Assembly: GCA_032191485.1 (NCBI GenBank) | Contig: JAVDOI010000009.1 | Location: 22,460,843 to 22,524,842, forward strand | Direction of reading: 5' to 3' | DNA from: Leptoclinus maculatus | Taxonomy: Eukaryota > Chordata > Actinopteri > Perciformes > Stichaeidae | Length of the DNA stretch: 64,000 nt | Shown here: in pieces, positions 1 to 12,029 of the stretch | How positions within the stretch are numbered: the stretch's first letter is position 1 | How the letters are laid out: every line of letters starts with the position of its first letter | The notes under the pieces: generated by a model | Told to the model about the DNA's origin: nothing | Database searches by the model: none | What the model saw: the letters and a program-made list of their open reading frames with translations, nothing else | Program-made: the position numbers and the translations under genes

Positions 1-529
1 TGTAACGTCAACGTCAGGAGTTCATCTTTTACTTATATTAATAGTTTAAGCTTATTAGCAGATTACTTTAGCACATCGATACCTAGCATTTGCACTTCTA
101 TGCTACGCTAGCTACTGAAGGTATACTGAATGTAAACATGCTGCTTTTGCTTCTTAATGATTGTAACGGTAAATAAAGACAAAACCCGGCTTTACAGGAA
201 CGTCATCAGGTGATGTGGTTCACTTTCACACACTGATCTGTAGCTTCTGTCTCTATCTTCTCACTGATGAATCAGTTTGACATCCTGGACATATGCTTCA
301 AACACATATTGTAGATCCTTCTGTCTGCGTCTCTCTGAAATTGCTTTTATGTTTACCAAAAGAATGAAACAATATTTACATAGAAGCAGCGCGTCTTAGC
401 GACGGGTCAATTAGGAGTTTAAGTCTTGCAGATAGCGTTCACAGCCACAAAACACAGCATGTCTTTGTTTCTCCGTCTCTGTCAGATGGGGATAAATTAT
501 TATTTCTTTGCGCCATTGTATCCACTCAG

Positions 530-2460
530 TCTTCTTCAACAGAGAACTGGGACCAGTGAGTGAGATTTAATTCATAACAAAAGCACCACAACCCTTATGT
601 GAACATTTTCTATTTTTACGCTGGAGTATAAAAGTCACTGAAAGGCTGTGGATCTGATCTGTTGCCTTGCTTTACATGACCTCTCCTGCTGTGGTGGTGA
701 TCAGCACCTACTGTAAGTCGCTCTGTCACACGTGGTGATCCGTCACAATGCGTCTTCAGTGTTGTGGTGTTGAGTTAACCCTTTGTGTCTCCTCCTCATG
801 TAGACCGTCCAGTGGCTGTTAAGCTCTCCTCGTCCTAAGTGAAGGCCCCGGCGCAGCGTCGGCTGTAAGTCCCACAAGTGTCATCAGCTGTTTCCTCCTC
901 TGGGTCCTTTTTTTTATTTCGTTATTTCATAATGCACCTTTAAAGAATAAAGTCTGAAGTGTCTTTTTCTCTTTAGTTGTGGGTCATATATTTTCTTTTT
1001 GAGAGCAAACTGTAAATCCTGCAATGTTAAATCCGATAATAGTCGTCGTCTTCCCGCCTTTCCCGGCCCTTTACCACCACCACCAGCTGTTAAAGGTACA
1101 ATGTGTAAGATATGGCTAGAATCTTAATCTTTTAGTAACTATGAACTATTATTATCAACCGCATGGGAGAGGGTACAGTGTTGACGTCAAGTCAAAGACG
1201 TGTATGTCTTGTGTTGCAGAGATATCTACTGATAACTGTGCATGCTAACCAGTTAGTCCCAGCCTGCCCTGTCCTGTAATACCACTTGATAGTGAGTCGG
1301 TGTAGCGTCCAGTCTAAGTCCAACATGAGAGGACCAAGAAGTAGAGCTGCTTTAATCCAGTAAACTCACAAACCGTACAGCTCCCGGTCAGTAACACGGT
1401 AAACACACCGCTGGATTAAAAGATAGCAGTGTTATTTTGACCTTGTATTTAGTGTATTCTTGCGTTGCTGTTGGCTAGTGATTTGCTATTTGTGAATGAC
1501 CGATGTGGTTTGTGTGGACCGAGTAGTGGAGGTGAAATGCTGCTGTAGCATGTGCTACACATTGCACCTCTTTAAACCACGTGCATGTCATGAATCCATC
1601 GGTAATCCTTGCGTGTGCACGTGAGAACGTTTCTACACGTTCACATCTGTCCTGTAGCTTATGTGTTGAATAAGCAGAGACTTTGCTTGCAACACATTGT
1701 GTTCGATAAGTTAGAACGAGTTTGGTTTTTTAACTTAAATGACAGTTTAGATTAATCCTAATTGTTCTCAATACATTTTCAGTGAGTCGACTAATTGATT
1801 ATCATATCGGTACTAATAAAGTTTGAAATAATCTGAGTAGTAATAGTATCTTGTTTTCATCCCTCAGGGATGATCTTCTCTCTGATTACTGGCTCCATTT
1901 ACACATAAAACAATCAAACTGTAAGTGTTGCTTCTCAGTTTTGTATTTGATATAAAGCCTCCTTTTGAACTCAACAGCTGATCATGCATGCTGAAATGTA
2001 TGTTTTTTTTTGTCCTTTCGGTTGTTGCAGCTGGGCCTGATTCCAGACTGATGGAGAACAGTGGAGGAGCTGGAGGAGCCACAAAATAACGTCTGAAATG
2101 TTTTATTCAGACGTCAGGATGGAACTGGACAGATGGAGAGACTTCCTCATTGTTCTTCTTTCATGACGTCATAGACACTTTATGTTGCTTCATTCTTTGA
2201 TGACGTGATCAGTTCATTATGCTGATGATCTAAAGTTAAGTTCTGCACTGTTGGATTTTTTTTATTTTTTATGTTATGTTAATGAACTTCTGAAAATGCT
2301 TTTGGGTGTTATCTTTTGTTACAAATGCTCATAAGCTGCAATCATGTGATGTTAAGCAAAAACAACAGTTTGTTTATTAACTATGTTGCTTAATTAATAA
2401 TCAGTAAATACGGCTCAAACCATGAAATTATGTTTTAATAAAATAGTTAATGTGACCTCT
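530..2460 (+). other. Possible spliced transcript, unidentified, with short open frames
   Basis: Several stretches look like small plus-strand exons: 530-555, roughly 645-712, 804-864, 1868-1920 and 2031 onward. Acceptors end in AG after pyrimidine tracts (before 804, 1868 and 2031), and donors read GTAAGT at 713, 865 and 1921. Joining 712 to 804 makes an open frame of 23 codons from the ATG at 676 to the TAA at 836. Joining 1920 to 2031 makes a second frame that stays open from 1869 to the TAA at 2087. The two frames do not connect through the 804-864 exon, which has a stop in the needed phase. This could be a non-coding RNA or the tail of a gene entering from the left. I do not recognise either peptide. 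An AATAAA at about 2436 lies inside a repeat. Weakly supported. Confidence 0.25.
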
Positions 2461-2827
2461 TAATATTTCTATATTACAACCACATATGACTTGTCAGCAG
2501 TCTGTTCCACACAGTTAGATAATAATGAATATATCTGATGTATAATTACTTCTCATTAATGTCCACATAATGGCACTACAACAAAAAGTGTAGTTGTGAA
2601 GTGATACCGAGAGATGTTATACTCTTTTGTGGGAACAGTGTGTAACATTTAGGGGGATTAATTAGCAGCAATGGAATACAATATTCACAAATATGTTTTA
2701 AAACGTGCATTCTCTCTACTGACCAGCAGGGGGCGACTCCTCTGGTTGCAAAATGAAGTCAGATTGTATAGAAGTCTATGAGAAAATGTATTTACCTCAG
2801 TTAACATTGTAAACATGAGTTTATGGT
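2391..2827. repeat. Interspersed repeat, copy 1 of a 437-bp unit
   Basis: This block is nearly identical to 10471-10903, over about 435 bp with only scattered substitutions and a few small indels. Both copies end in the same motif, a count of Cs and Gs around the words ctactgaccagcagg, followed by the same AT-rich tail. The sequence outside the block diverges at once on both sides. It has no open frame of note and looks like a mobile non-coding repeat. Confidence 0.85.
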
Positions 2828-2994
2828 TTTAGTGCAAGAAGGGGGGCGGGGCCAGTTATGGGTTCCCGGAAGTGAATGTATTTTATTTCAAAATCAAGGT
2901 TGAGAGTAGCGCGTGTATTCTGTGTTACTTTGAGGGCAGGTGAACCAAATTACTTGATTAGAAAGACATTAATTGCATACATTAACTTTATGTA

Positions 2995-3135
2995 TATATA
3001 ACGTCTAATGGTGGAAACTGTATTTACTTATATGCTGTAAGAATTTTGAAGTAGGCATGCTTTACTTGAATACTTCCATGTTATTCTACTTCCTACTTTA
3101 GCTCAGAGGAAAATATTGTACTTTTTTAACACAAC
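2995..3135. repeat. Short interspersed repeat (TACTT-rich family)
   Basis: The stretch has the words acttgaatacttcc and ggaaaatattgtactttt, which recur with variation at 6605-6985, 10180-10270, 37410-37610 and 56390-56530. The recurrence inside one window is visible directly. Resemblance to a very common fish repeat is from general knowledge; no named family is claimed. Confidence 0.45.
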
Positions 3136-3405
3136 AGAAAATATTCTCTGTACATTTTACACACACCCCATTTTTCTCACCCCAAGATCCATTTAAAAGC
3201 TGTTCAAGAGCTTTTGCCCATGTCGCATGGTCAAAATGACAATAGACTTTTTATAATTCAATGAACTCTCATCTATGCTGACATAAGACTTTAGTCACAT
3301 TTAACTCGACAGACACATCATGTTTTGTTGTATTAAAAAAATACATGTTTTACTTTGTCTCATCGCCACACATCATGAACACATTTATGAGGTCAGTCAA
3401 TTAGT

Positions 3406-3411
3406 TTTATT
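3406..3411 (-). terminator. Poly(A) signal of the HIPK-like gene
   Basis: TTTATT on the plus strand reads AATAAA on the minus strand, about 55 bases after the stop codon of the HIPK-like gene. This implies a very short 3' UTR. The site was chosen because it is the first canonical hexamer after the stop. Confidence 0.55.
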
Positions 3412-3466
3412 GACAAATGACAATGAAAAGTGAAACATAATACAGTTAATAATAAATGATGACTCA

Positions 3467-4259
3467 TCATGCAGACCAGAATGAAGGCGAGAAAACCTTT
3501 CCGATCCAGTTAAAGAACACGTCGCAACAGCCCACCGACTCACTGCTGGTCTCCACTACAACCTCTGAACAGCCATAAAGACACATGATGTTAGTTGGAA
3601 CAAAACTATAAACACAAGGAGACTGTGAGGGCTTTAGACATGTGACTAACCAGGCTCGATGGGTGCTGCTTTATCCTCATCATCCTCAGGCTTTACAGAG
3701 ACATTTTCTGGATCAGTAAAAACTGTTTCCTCATGACGAGTATTGGCCTCGAATGCAGCATTGCAAAGTTCAGAACTGTGGACGACGTTCTTCTGTGAGG
3801 AAGGCCGCTGAGGGACGTTTGGCTCAGCCTCCTTCATGTCAACCGTCAGGTTTTCAATGTTCATGTTTTGGCTGCTGTCAGTGTGCTGCTCCACAGAGAA
3901 GAAGGGATGCTCCAGCACTTTCAGGGGAATTATTCGCTCGTTTTTGTTCACCAGCAGCATCTTTTTTAAGAGGTCCACAAAGTGCCGCAGGTCCTTCCTC
4001 TCTACCTCGTTTCCAAAAGGCATTGCCATCTGGAACAACAAGAAATTTAAGTTAAAACATGTCTAATAATGTCTTGCATCTTGCATCATCATTATAATAA
4101 TTGATATGTACATCAAAAGAGATCACCTACCTCCTCTATGGCATCCAGAGAAGGGAAGTGAAAACATCTGGTGTCTCTGAAATGATGCCCAGTATTTCTG
4201 GCAAACTCCTCAGGAGACTACAAAGAAATTGTGTTTAAGTTAGATAATTCATCTTTAGT

Positions 4260-4318
<59 letters not shown>

Positions 4319-6351
4319 CTTAAGTCTCCAGGTATTCTGGTTATTGCTGCTCTGAATGCAAAAGAAGTGAGAGGCTGTTTGTCCACAGTAATCAGATGGC
4401 TGACCCAACATGTCCACAATGAATTTCATCTGATCATATTCGTGGTCCCCAGGAAAAAGCGGGAAGCCCACAGCAAGTTCTGCAGCCACCAGACCGAGAG
4501 ACCACATGTCTATTGACTCCGAGAAGACCTGACCCAGAATGACCTCGGGAGCCCTGAGCAAAGAGAGAAAGAAACATTCTAAACTTCACGAATAAGAAGT
4601 AAAACCTCACCTCTGTGTTACATATAAACCACAGACTTCTCCGGTTGGCCCCTGGACTGGAGTCACAAAGTCACAGCATCTGTGCCATATGTTTTCTGTA
4701 CTAACCTGTACCACAGAGACTGCACACATATCCCTGGAGGAGTATCGGACACAAAGCGAGCCAGGCCAAAGTCAATGAGCTTGACTTGCAGAGGCTGCTG
4801 GCTGCGGTCTACGACCATTATGTTGTCAGGCTTTAAATCAGCATGTATGATTTCCAGGGCCTTGAGGTGGAGCAGAGCTGTGGTCAGCTGAAGAAACACA
4901 CACATATTTAGGTTAATTAGGTCACAACGATGTACATTATTAAGTATGGATTTTCCACTAAATTGTAAGTATATAAAATTATACTTCTGAAAAAAGTAAA
5001 AATTCCACATACCTGATGTATAACTGGGCGTATCTCCCATAAGGACAGAGCATAACCTCTCTCCTCCATGTATTCATTCAGACTCAGGTCTAGGAGCTCA
5101 AACTGCAGACACACAAGCCCTCCATGGAAGAACCAGCCATGCCATCTCACTAGATTACATTTGTCTGGATCCAGAGTCTGCAGCTGTTGGAGAATTTTAA
5201 CCTGTATAAAATATGAAAAGTTAGATTTTTACTGTTTACACCCGAAAGACAAACTATACATAATAAATGTGAAAGATGGAATTGCTAAATATTTCAACAT
5301 GCACATCCAGCTTCAATTTTGATAAATAGACAGTTTGTGCTCGACCTCTTCCATTGCTTGCTCGGTGGAAAGGGGCGCGTCTTTAGTTATTTTGATGGCC
5401 ACCCTCTTATTGGTCATAATGTGCGCACAGTTGGCCACTTTTCCGAAGCTGCCCTCCCCGAGAAAGGCCTGCACCACATAGCGGGAAGCCAGCAGGGTTC
5501 CCTGGTATATCGGGAAGTAGTCTGTGGAGGAGGAGAGTAAAGATGAGGAGATGAAACAACATTATACGTTGTCTGTTTATACATCTGCATAAGACCAAGA
5601 CACACATGGAGGGTTTCCAGGCTGCCACACTGCCAGCACTGATTTCTAATGCAAGATAACGTTTTGGATTCGTTTTCTTTTTTTTTGCCTGAATGCATTC
5701 CTGCATATTATATTCAAGTCTTTTGAGAAAAACACAGAATAAGTTACATCAAACCATTCGAGATGGTCATGCTTTTGGAGAAACATTACGATTTGTCTGT
5801 ACTGGCAGAGAAATGAAAAAGCAAAGCTGTTTTATATTATTTCAGTTACTGTTCTTCGTTTCATTTTTTTAAACACAGTGGATTAAATGTCTAAACATGT
5901 TTCAGCACACTTTTTTTCAAAATAAAGCACTAATCTTGTACAAGGAACAAAATATCAGTAAAGATAGTCGATTAATATAAATATTATTCTAACATTATTT
6001 TTATCAGACCATGTTACATGCATATTCATTGAGATGTTATCACATTGATAGTCTGAAAGATTTACTCAATTACAACAGTTGAGATCCAAAAAAGGATATT
6101 TATTCTATACTGATATTACTGGCTGATATTAATAAAAACAACAACAACCAGTGAAAAACTAAACTGTTTACCAAACAATTAATTTTTTCCAATGAGAAAA
6201 ATGCCCAATCATTATTTCAAAACCACATAAGTATATTCACATTCACAGTTGAAGAGTTTTCTGTGGTTTTCAATCGTTTACAGTTACAATATATCTGACT
6301 TTTCTTTCACACTCTCAGCTCACCTGACTCACTGATGTCACTCATTGCCAT
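3467..6351 (-). CDS. HIPK-like serine/threonine protein kinase, 457 aa
   Basis: Eight coding exons read 6351-6324, 5521-5346, 5201-5013, 4887-4706, 4553-4319, 4217-4131, 4029-3651 and 3564-3467. Their phases join cleanly into 457 codons plus stop. The kinase domain shows the glycine loop GEGSFGKV at residues 31-38, the ATP lysine K53 in VAIK, the catalytic loop HADLKPDN at 146-153, DFG at 170-172, and the substrate-lobe motif YRAPE. The catalytic HAD in place of HRD and the later WRLK and DLLKKML motifs point to the homeodomain-interacting protein kinase family. It is far shorter than HIPK1-3 (over 1,000 residues), with only about 120 residues after the kinase domain, acidic and then ending in an aromatic/Cys-containing tail. 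It lacks the homeobox-interaction region. This resembles the short HIPK-like genes that fish carry in many copies. The donor after 4319 lies at the edge of a tetranucleotide array. Confidence 0.9.
4265..4318. repeat. (CAGA)n microsatellite at a splice donor
   Basis: About 13 copies of a tetranucleotide read CAGA on the plus strand and GTCT on the minus strand. The array begins directly at the 5' splice site of the HIPK-like exon ending at 4319, so the first intron bases are GTCTGTCTG. Confidence 0.95.
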
Positions 6352-7814
6352 GAAGAATTTTGAAGCAAACTCGATGCTAATATTGATATAAAAACTAAAA
6401 GAGGGACAGAAACGTGTCTCAGTCTCACTTTGTAGTCTCAGTGTGGGGATGTGGGTTGAAGGACTGATCTGTTCTAGACTCTGCTTACCTCGCTATGATT
6501 CTATGACCTCATTGTGTTCTATTCCATTGTCAGTTCTGTCACAATCATTGTCATCATTTAGCAGCATGTATTTGGATGGGCTGAGGAGAAACAAAAGTAA
6601 AAAACAGTGGTAGAAAGTATAGTCACCTATATTAAGTACTTTACTTAAAGCTACAATTAAGAGGTGCATTACTTAAGCATTTCCATTTCATGCCATTTTA
6701 TACTTCCACTCCACACCATTTCATGGGAATATTCTACTTTTCACTCCATTACATTTATTGCGGCTTTAGTTGCTAGTTACTTACAAATTAAGAAATTAAA
6801 CACAAAACTCAAATTACCTGAACTTCAACTAAAAAAAAAAAAAGTTTGCTACAATTTAACTACAACAGTGGAATAAATCAATAAGAATAATTTTATGTTA
6901 AGATGAAGTAAAACAGTCACAATCGCCACTTTTCTGCATCAAGTAGTTTTTTAGTTTCATCTAAATGTACTTTTACTTCAGTAACATTTTCAAATAGTAA
7001 CACAAAGTCCACAAATCCACAAGAATGTGAATACCAGTTCCATTAGCGTGTCGCTAAACTCAACCAATGGACCAAATGCATTAAGATGGCTGATGTCTGG
7101 TCTGACATCACCAGACCAGAAATATGCTCTGAAGTGACAGTAAATGGAAATTGCCATTTCCAAATTGCGTTTCTCAAACAACTAACTTCAAGATTTGATT
7201 ATGACACAAAGCACAAGCAGGTGAAGCATTGCACTTGTGCATCTTAGCCATGCTAGCTAGGGACGGCTATGTCGGTCAGTCCACCACTTTGGTCCAGAGA
7301 TTGAAATTTCTCAACAACTACAGGATGGGTTTAAATGACATTTTGTTGAAACATTCATGATCCCCAGAGGATACGTCCTGCTGACTGTGGTTACCCCCTG
7401 ACTTTTCCACTGGCGCCACCTTGAGGTTGACTTTTGTAGCTCGTGGGGCTGTCATCAACTAAAGACATTTTTAGTCTACTAACAGGATTTTGTCGACTAC
7501 TCGGCTAGTTGATTTAATCTACAGATCTGTAAAACTGAATTTCTCGACAAAGAATCAGCACTAAATCTACCAGAATTGTGCTCATACTTTTTGGGGGAAA
7601 TAAATAGTTCAGCATAAAAAAACTACTTGAGTAAGACCCCCAGTAGTTTGTAATGAAATGATTCCAAAGCTATTGTGTTGATTGCCATGAAATTGGGTAC
7701 AGACATTCATGTTCAGCTCAGGATGAATTGTGATCTTGTTGGCGATCCCTTTACTGTTCATCCAACACCAAAACCTTAATTTCTCGTGTGAAATCTCAGT
7801 AATCTGACAGATTC
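6352..7814. other. Intergenic spacer made largely of old repeats
   Basis: No convincing exon is seen between the HIPK-like start and the last fbxl18-like exon. The stretch 6605-6985 belongs to the TACTT-rich repeat family. The stretches 7256-7440 and 7655-7765 share wording with 51290-51600 read on the other strand (catgatccccagagg, the CTGACTTTT and GCGCCACC motifs). A third segment at 7440-7520 has the tagtcgactaa-type words seen in many fish repeats. No leucine-rich-repeat coding sequence was found here on the minus strand. Confidence 0.5.
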
Positions 7815-9477
7815 TTACTTGCGGAGTTGGGCGCAACATGGCACCACACCATAACTCGGTGTCAACAGTGTCTGTCTGAGCTCCGACAGGCGGCTCAGTG
7901 AATCCACCGCCTCTGAACTGAGCTGAGCAGAGTTGAAGCCTGGCGTCACATCAAAAGCGAGTGATCTGAGCAGAGAGAGGGAGGAGAGGAGACGGGAGAG
8001 ACGCAGGGAAGTGAGGCGACAGCCGGTGACATCGAGGTGCGTCACTCCTCTGCAGCGAGCAAGAAGCTCCATTGTAGAGCCGGCCAGCCAGTAGCAACCA
8101 TTCAGGCTGAGAGACTGCACGTGATTGGCCAACCGCTTTAATATGTGCCGAACCAATAGATCGTCAGCCTGGAGGAAACAAAGAACTAATTTTATTCAAT
8201 CCATCTGCTACAATTCAACAAATACTCCACTGTGTTGATAAAGAAATGTTATTAAAATATAGAGAAAGATCCACACACGTGCATTAGTTTGAAGATGAAT
8301 AGAAAACGGTGATAGAAATCTTCACTCAAACAATCTTGAAACATGCCTTATCAGTTCAAAAGATGATAACCCTTTACCAGATACTCCTCCGACAGGCTGA
8401 CGCTGGTGAGCAGGGTCTTGTCGTGGCACAGTGTGTGTAACTTGTGGCAGACGTTTGCCACGTTCCGCACCAGGTCACACACGGGAACATGGCGGAGGAT
8501 GCACAGCAGGATCTCATCGGACAAATCGGACATTCCCACCGAGGTAGAGGACATTGTGTCCTCGTCGAATACAGCCTGAGACAGACGGCAAACAGTGTCA
8601 CGGTAAAGACCTTTTAGACCCTCCGTGTATTCAGTCAACCTCTGGGAAGAATCACAATAATGGCCAAGATGCTGCAAATCCTTGTGGTATCAATTACCAA
8701 TTCTTGGTGTTTTGTAGTTGAGGTCCAACAAAGAGGCCGAAGCTGTTTTAAGACCCTAGTTTATGACAATTTATCATTCATATTGTGGTAGCTCTCTATT
8801 TAATGTCTGGTTGTATTAAGCTACTGTAGACAATGCTGCAAATCAATTAGTGGGACTGCTTTATGACAACACTGGTATTTTTAAATATAATTTTTCATCA
8901 CTATTAGTTATTTGGGAGTTTTGAATTCGCTGGATTTGCCAAAATCAGACATTCCTATCTAATTATTTTATTCTTACTTTTTTTATATTTTATTTACCTC
9001 AACTGACTTTTGATTAATAATTTAATATACAACAAAGATATGGATATTACAACATAAAATTACTTACGATTTATTAATAGTGCTCTGTCTTACACTTATT
9101 AACTAGTGTTATAGTTGAAGTATCAATACGAGTATAGATATAGTTATATAAATATAGTAGAATTTGGGATTAAAAGGTGATGTCATTACCAGCGACAAGA
9201 CACATATTGTAGCAATGGTCCAAAGCGTTTATATCAGTCTCAGTTTTTCCACCAGCCAACACGTCTTTGTGCTACACTGTCTCAGCGTGTTAGCCCAACT
9301 TGGTTGAACAATTTAGCAGGAATTTGTGTAGACCCTGGTTAGCTAACGTTAACGCTAAGTTAGGTCTGCCCAGCGGTACCGTTAACTATTAATGGGTTCT
9401 CGAGGTTTTGTCGGTTTACCCACCTGTACAATTTGTCGGTCCATGTCCTCTGAAATACCTTTCACGGTCCCACTCAT
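7815..9477 (-). CDS. FBXL18-like F-box protein, 3'-truncated (223 aa)
   Basis: Three exons at 9477-9424, 8641-8378 and 8168-7815 join in phase 0. Exon 2 carries an F-box (LSDEILLCILRHVP, then a CDLV and CHKL pattern). Exon 3 carries leucine-rich repeats very like human FBXL18, including GCYWL, LTSLRLS and TPSYGVVPCC. FBXL18 is a substrate receptor of SCF ubiquitin ligases and is about 700 residues or more, with many further repeats. Here the frame stops at a TAA at 7815 just after a Lys, and that same spot reads AA|GTAAGA, a strong splice donor. No following exon can be found down to position 1. The gene is therefore either truncated or continues outside the window past two unrelated loci. 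Its position next to cytoplasmic actin matches the human FBXL18-ACTB neighbourhood and supports the identity. Confidence 0.8.
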
Positions 9478-9665
9478 GATCAGCAGGGTTTTTTATTTTA
9501 TATTTTAGATGTTCATCCAGCAGCCCAGCGCTTCATTTTCCGATGGACCACAGGCGGTGTTACCGGGTGTAACATCCATCCGCTGACAGGACGGATTACG
9601 TTTGCTGCTGCACAATGACGGAAGTCTGTCAGTGACGGACACACTTCCTGTCGGTCCGAAAAAAA
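9478..9665 (-). promoter_or_regulatory. Probable promoter of the fbxl18-like gene
   Basis: The stretch upstream of the first ATG is richer in GC and CpG than its surroundings. It contains several GGAA/TTCC cores, such as cacttcctg near 9640 and cggaag near 9620, as are usual for ETS-type TATA-less promoters. No TATA box is seen. The assignment rests on position and composition only. Confidence 0.35.
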
Positions 9666-10470
9666 GAAAAAGAAAAAAAAACTTGCTGTCAAGCCAATCA
9701 GAATTTAAAGAAATTATTTTTCCATTTCTGACAACATGAATTGAATTTTAAATTAGATTACCAAAGACTACCAGGATATAATAATAGATGATAAAACGTA
9801 GTAGTACTTTGAAAATATAATTTAAAAAAAAGAGGTATTTATAATACCTCAGGGTAAAATTACTCCACAACAAGTAAACTTCCTGCATTAAAAAAACAAA
9901 ACATAAGTATTAGCAGCAAAATATATCAAAGTAAAATTATTCATTAGGCAGCAGAAGGACCCCTATCAGTGTGATATTAAATTATTGGATTATTGTGCAT
10001 TTCTGTATAAGCAGCATTTTATGTTATAGCTGTTCACAATTAAGATTACTTCTTTATATCTTGTTGGATAGTTTCATCTATAAAAACGAATCTATAATGC
10101 ACCATACTTAATAAAAGGAGTATATTTTATACTATGTAGAACCGTGATCTTCAAAGTGACTAGTAAATATAGCTGTGTGGTGTAAAAAGTAAAAAAATGT
10201 TTGCTTCTGAAATATAGGTGAGTAGAAGTATAAAGTAATATGAAATGGAAATACTGGAATACTTGAATAAATGTTAATTTCCACCACTGGATTCAATATA
10301 TCATGTTTTTACATTCTCTGTGGATAAACAGAAATACCTAAAATATTGGTTAGGAACTACAGACTAGTTATAAATTCCTGTAATACTGTTATGCACTATT
10401 ATTATCCAAAGTGTTCCAACTAATATAAAAATGCATTAGCAGTTTGTTAAAAAAAGTGTCTGTCAACAGT

Positions 10471-10903
10471 TAATTGATAATCAGTAAATACGGCTCAAAC
10501 CATGAAATTGTGTTTTAATAAAATAGTTAATGTGACCTCTTAATATTTCTATATTACAACCACATATGACTTGTCAGCAGTCTGTTCCACACAGTTAGAT
10601 AATAATGAATATATCTGATGTATAATTACTTCTCATTAATGTCCACATGATGGCATTACAACAAAAAGTTTAGTTGTGAAGTGATACCGAGAGGTGTTAT
10701 ACTCTTTTATGGGAACAGTGTGTAACATTTAGGGGGATTAATTAGCAGCAATGGAATACAATATTCATCAATGTTTTAAAATGTGCATTCTCTCTACTGA
10801 CCAGCAGGGGCCGACTCTTCTGGTTGCAAAATGAAGTCAGATTGTATAGGTCTATGAGAAAATGTATTTACCTCAGTTAACATTGTAAACATGAGTTTAT
10901 GGT
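10471..10903. repeat. Interspersed repeat, copy 2 of the 437-bp unit
   Basis: This is the second copy of the block at 2391-2827, in the same orientation. Small differences include a loss of a few bases near 10765 and near 10848. Downstream, 10920-11215 is unrelated to the flank of copy 1 and holds a further repeat-like segment. Confidence 0.85.
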
Positions 10904-10919
10904 CTCAATCGCTAGTTTC

Positions 10920-11215
10920 AAGTCTTCAACACAGCATGACGTTAATTTAGTAAATTGATCCATTTATAGTAAAACAAACCGTAAAGCGGAGTATGCTTTA
11001 GGGCGGGCTTACTGTGATTGACAGGTCGCTGTCGCTACCAGAGCTGTATCCAAAGTCACGTCGCTCTGCATTTAAAAATTTGCCATTTCCAGTCATCGGT
11101 TGCAAAAGAAAACCGTTTCCAAGATGGCGACGGCGAAATCGATGCTTCACAACGGGAGTCCACAAACCAATGGGTGACGTCACGATGACTACGTCCACTT
11201 ATATACAGTCTGCGC
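10920..11215. repeat. Repeat-like segment with CpG-rich core
   Basis: It has a run of CG-containing words (aagatggcgacgg, gggtgacgtcacg) ending in cttatatacagtct. In my general knowledge such an ending is common to an abundant fish repeat. Only one clear copy lies in this window, so the call is tentative. The open frames across it look like chance. Confidence 0.35.
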
Positions 11216-12004
11216 TTTATATGCTGCTCTATAAACTATATTTAGATGCATTTCAAATATAAATTCTTACCCAGTTCTAAAAACAAATTCCATACGTTTT
11301 TAAAAGCAATTATTTTGACATGTAGAAAAGCAGAGTAGCTCCTAATTGTACTAAAATCCTAAAGGCCATCAAAGTTCAACATGCTTGGAAAGAGAGTGAG
11401 CAGAGCAATCTGCTACACACCACTAGAAGGCACCAACTCTTTAGGAACAACCCGCTTGAGTCAGGTCACTAAATGGTGTCCAATGTGGACAAGCTTTAAG
11501 GATGGGCCAAAATACTTTAATATTGTTCGTAACTATTAACAGATCGTTTCGTTGCTGCAGTTTACTTTCCTCCTGATGCAAATTCATAGATGGACTTCGG
11601 TTTTCTTTTGTAGTAAATGGGCAACAACTGCATGTCGTTGTGCAGCTGTGTTGTCTAATTACAAGTCCTGAATCCTTTGAGACATAATGAAGTGTTTGAA
11701 AGTCATTTAGTCAGATTATACTTGGTAGAGAGAGCCTTTGTAATTAAATGAGACTTCCAATTAATCCTTATATTGAACTATCACAGCAGATTTGACTGTT
11801 ACAGGTTTTACCAACAGTAATAATGTCTCTTCTATTCAGTGTCCTAGTGAGCCATGACAGTGACAATACCAGGACCTTGAAACTGAAGCAATTATATGGA
11901 ATTCAGCAATCAGTCATTTTAACTTTTATTAACTTAAAGTGTGCGATTGATAACATGTAAATTCTGAGCTGATCAAAATGAAAGAAACCCATGTAGACAG
12001 ACTG
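11216..12004. other. Unassigned intergenic DNA downstream of actin
   Basis: I see no gene, RNA or clear repeat here. It lies between the repeat block and the 3' end of the actin transcript. Confidence 0.5.
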
Positions 12005-12023
12005 GAATCTCAGACATGTGCAC

Positions 12024-12029
12024 TTTATT
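12024..12029 (-). terminator. Poly(A) signal of cytoplasmic actin
   Basis: AATAAA on the minus strand lies about 500 bases past the actin stop codon, which fits the usual beta-actin 3' UTR length of 500-700 bases. The mRNA end is expected near 12005. Confidence 0.75.

Noticed and set aside
180..345. C/D box snoRNA-like pattern (TGATGA near 266 and CTGA near 336)
   Set aside because: There is no pairing between the flanking ends and no recognisable guide; box motifs this short occur by chance.
2195..2300. Second possible C/D box snoRNA (TGATGA near 2199, CTGA near 2292)
   Set aside because: Terminal stem missing and no guide identified.
7609..7839. Continuation of the fbxl18-like frame past 7815
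   Set aside because: The minus-strand frame here shows no leucine-rich repeat pattern and overlaps repeat wording.
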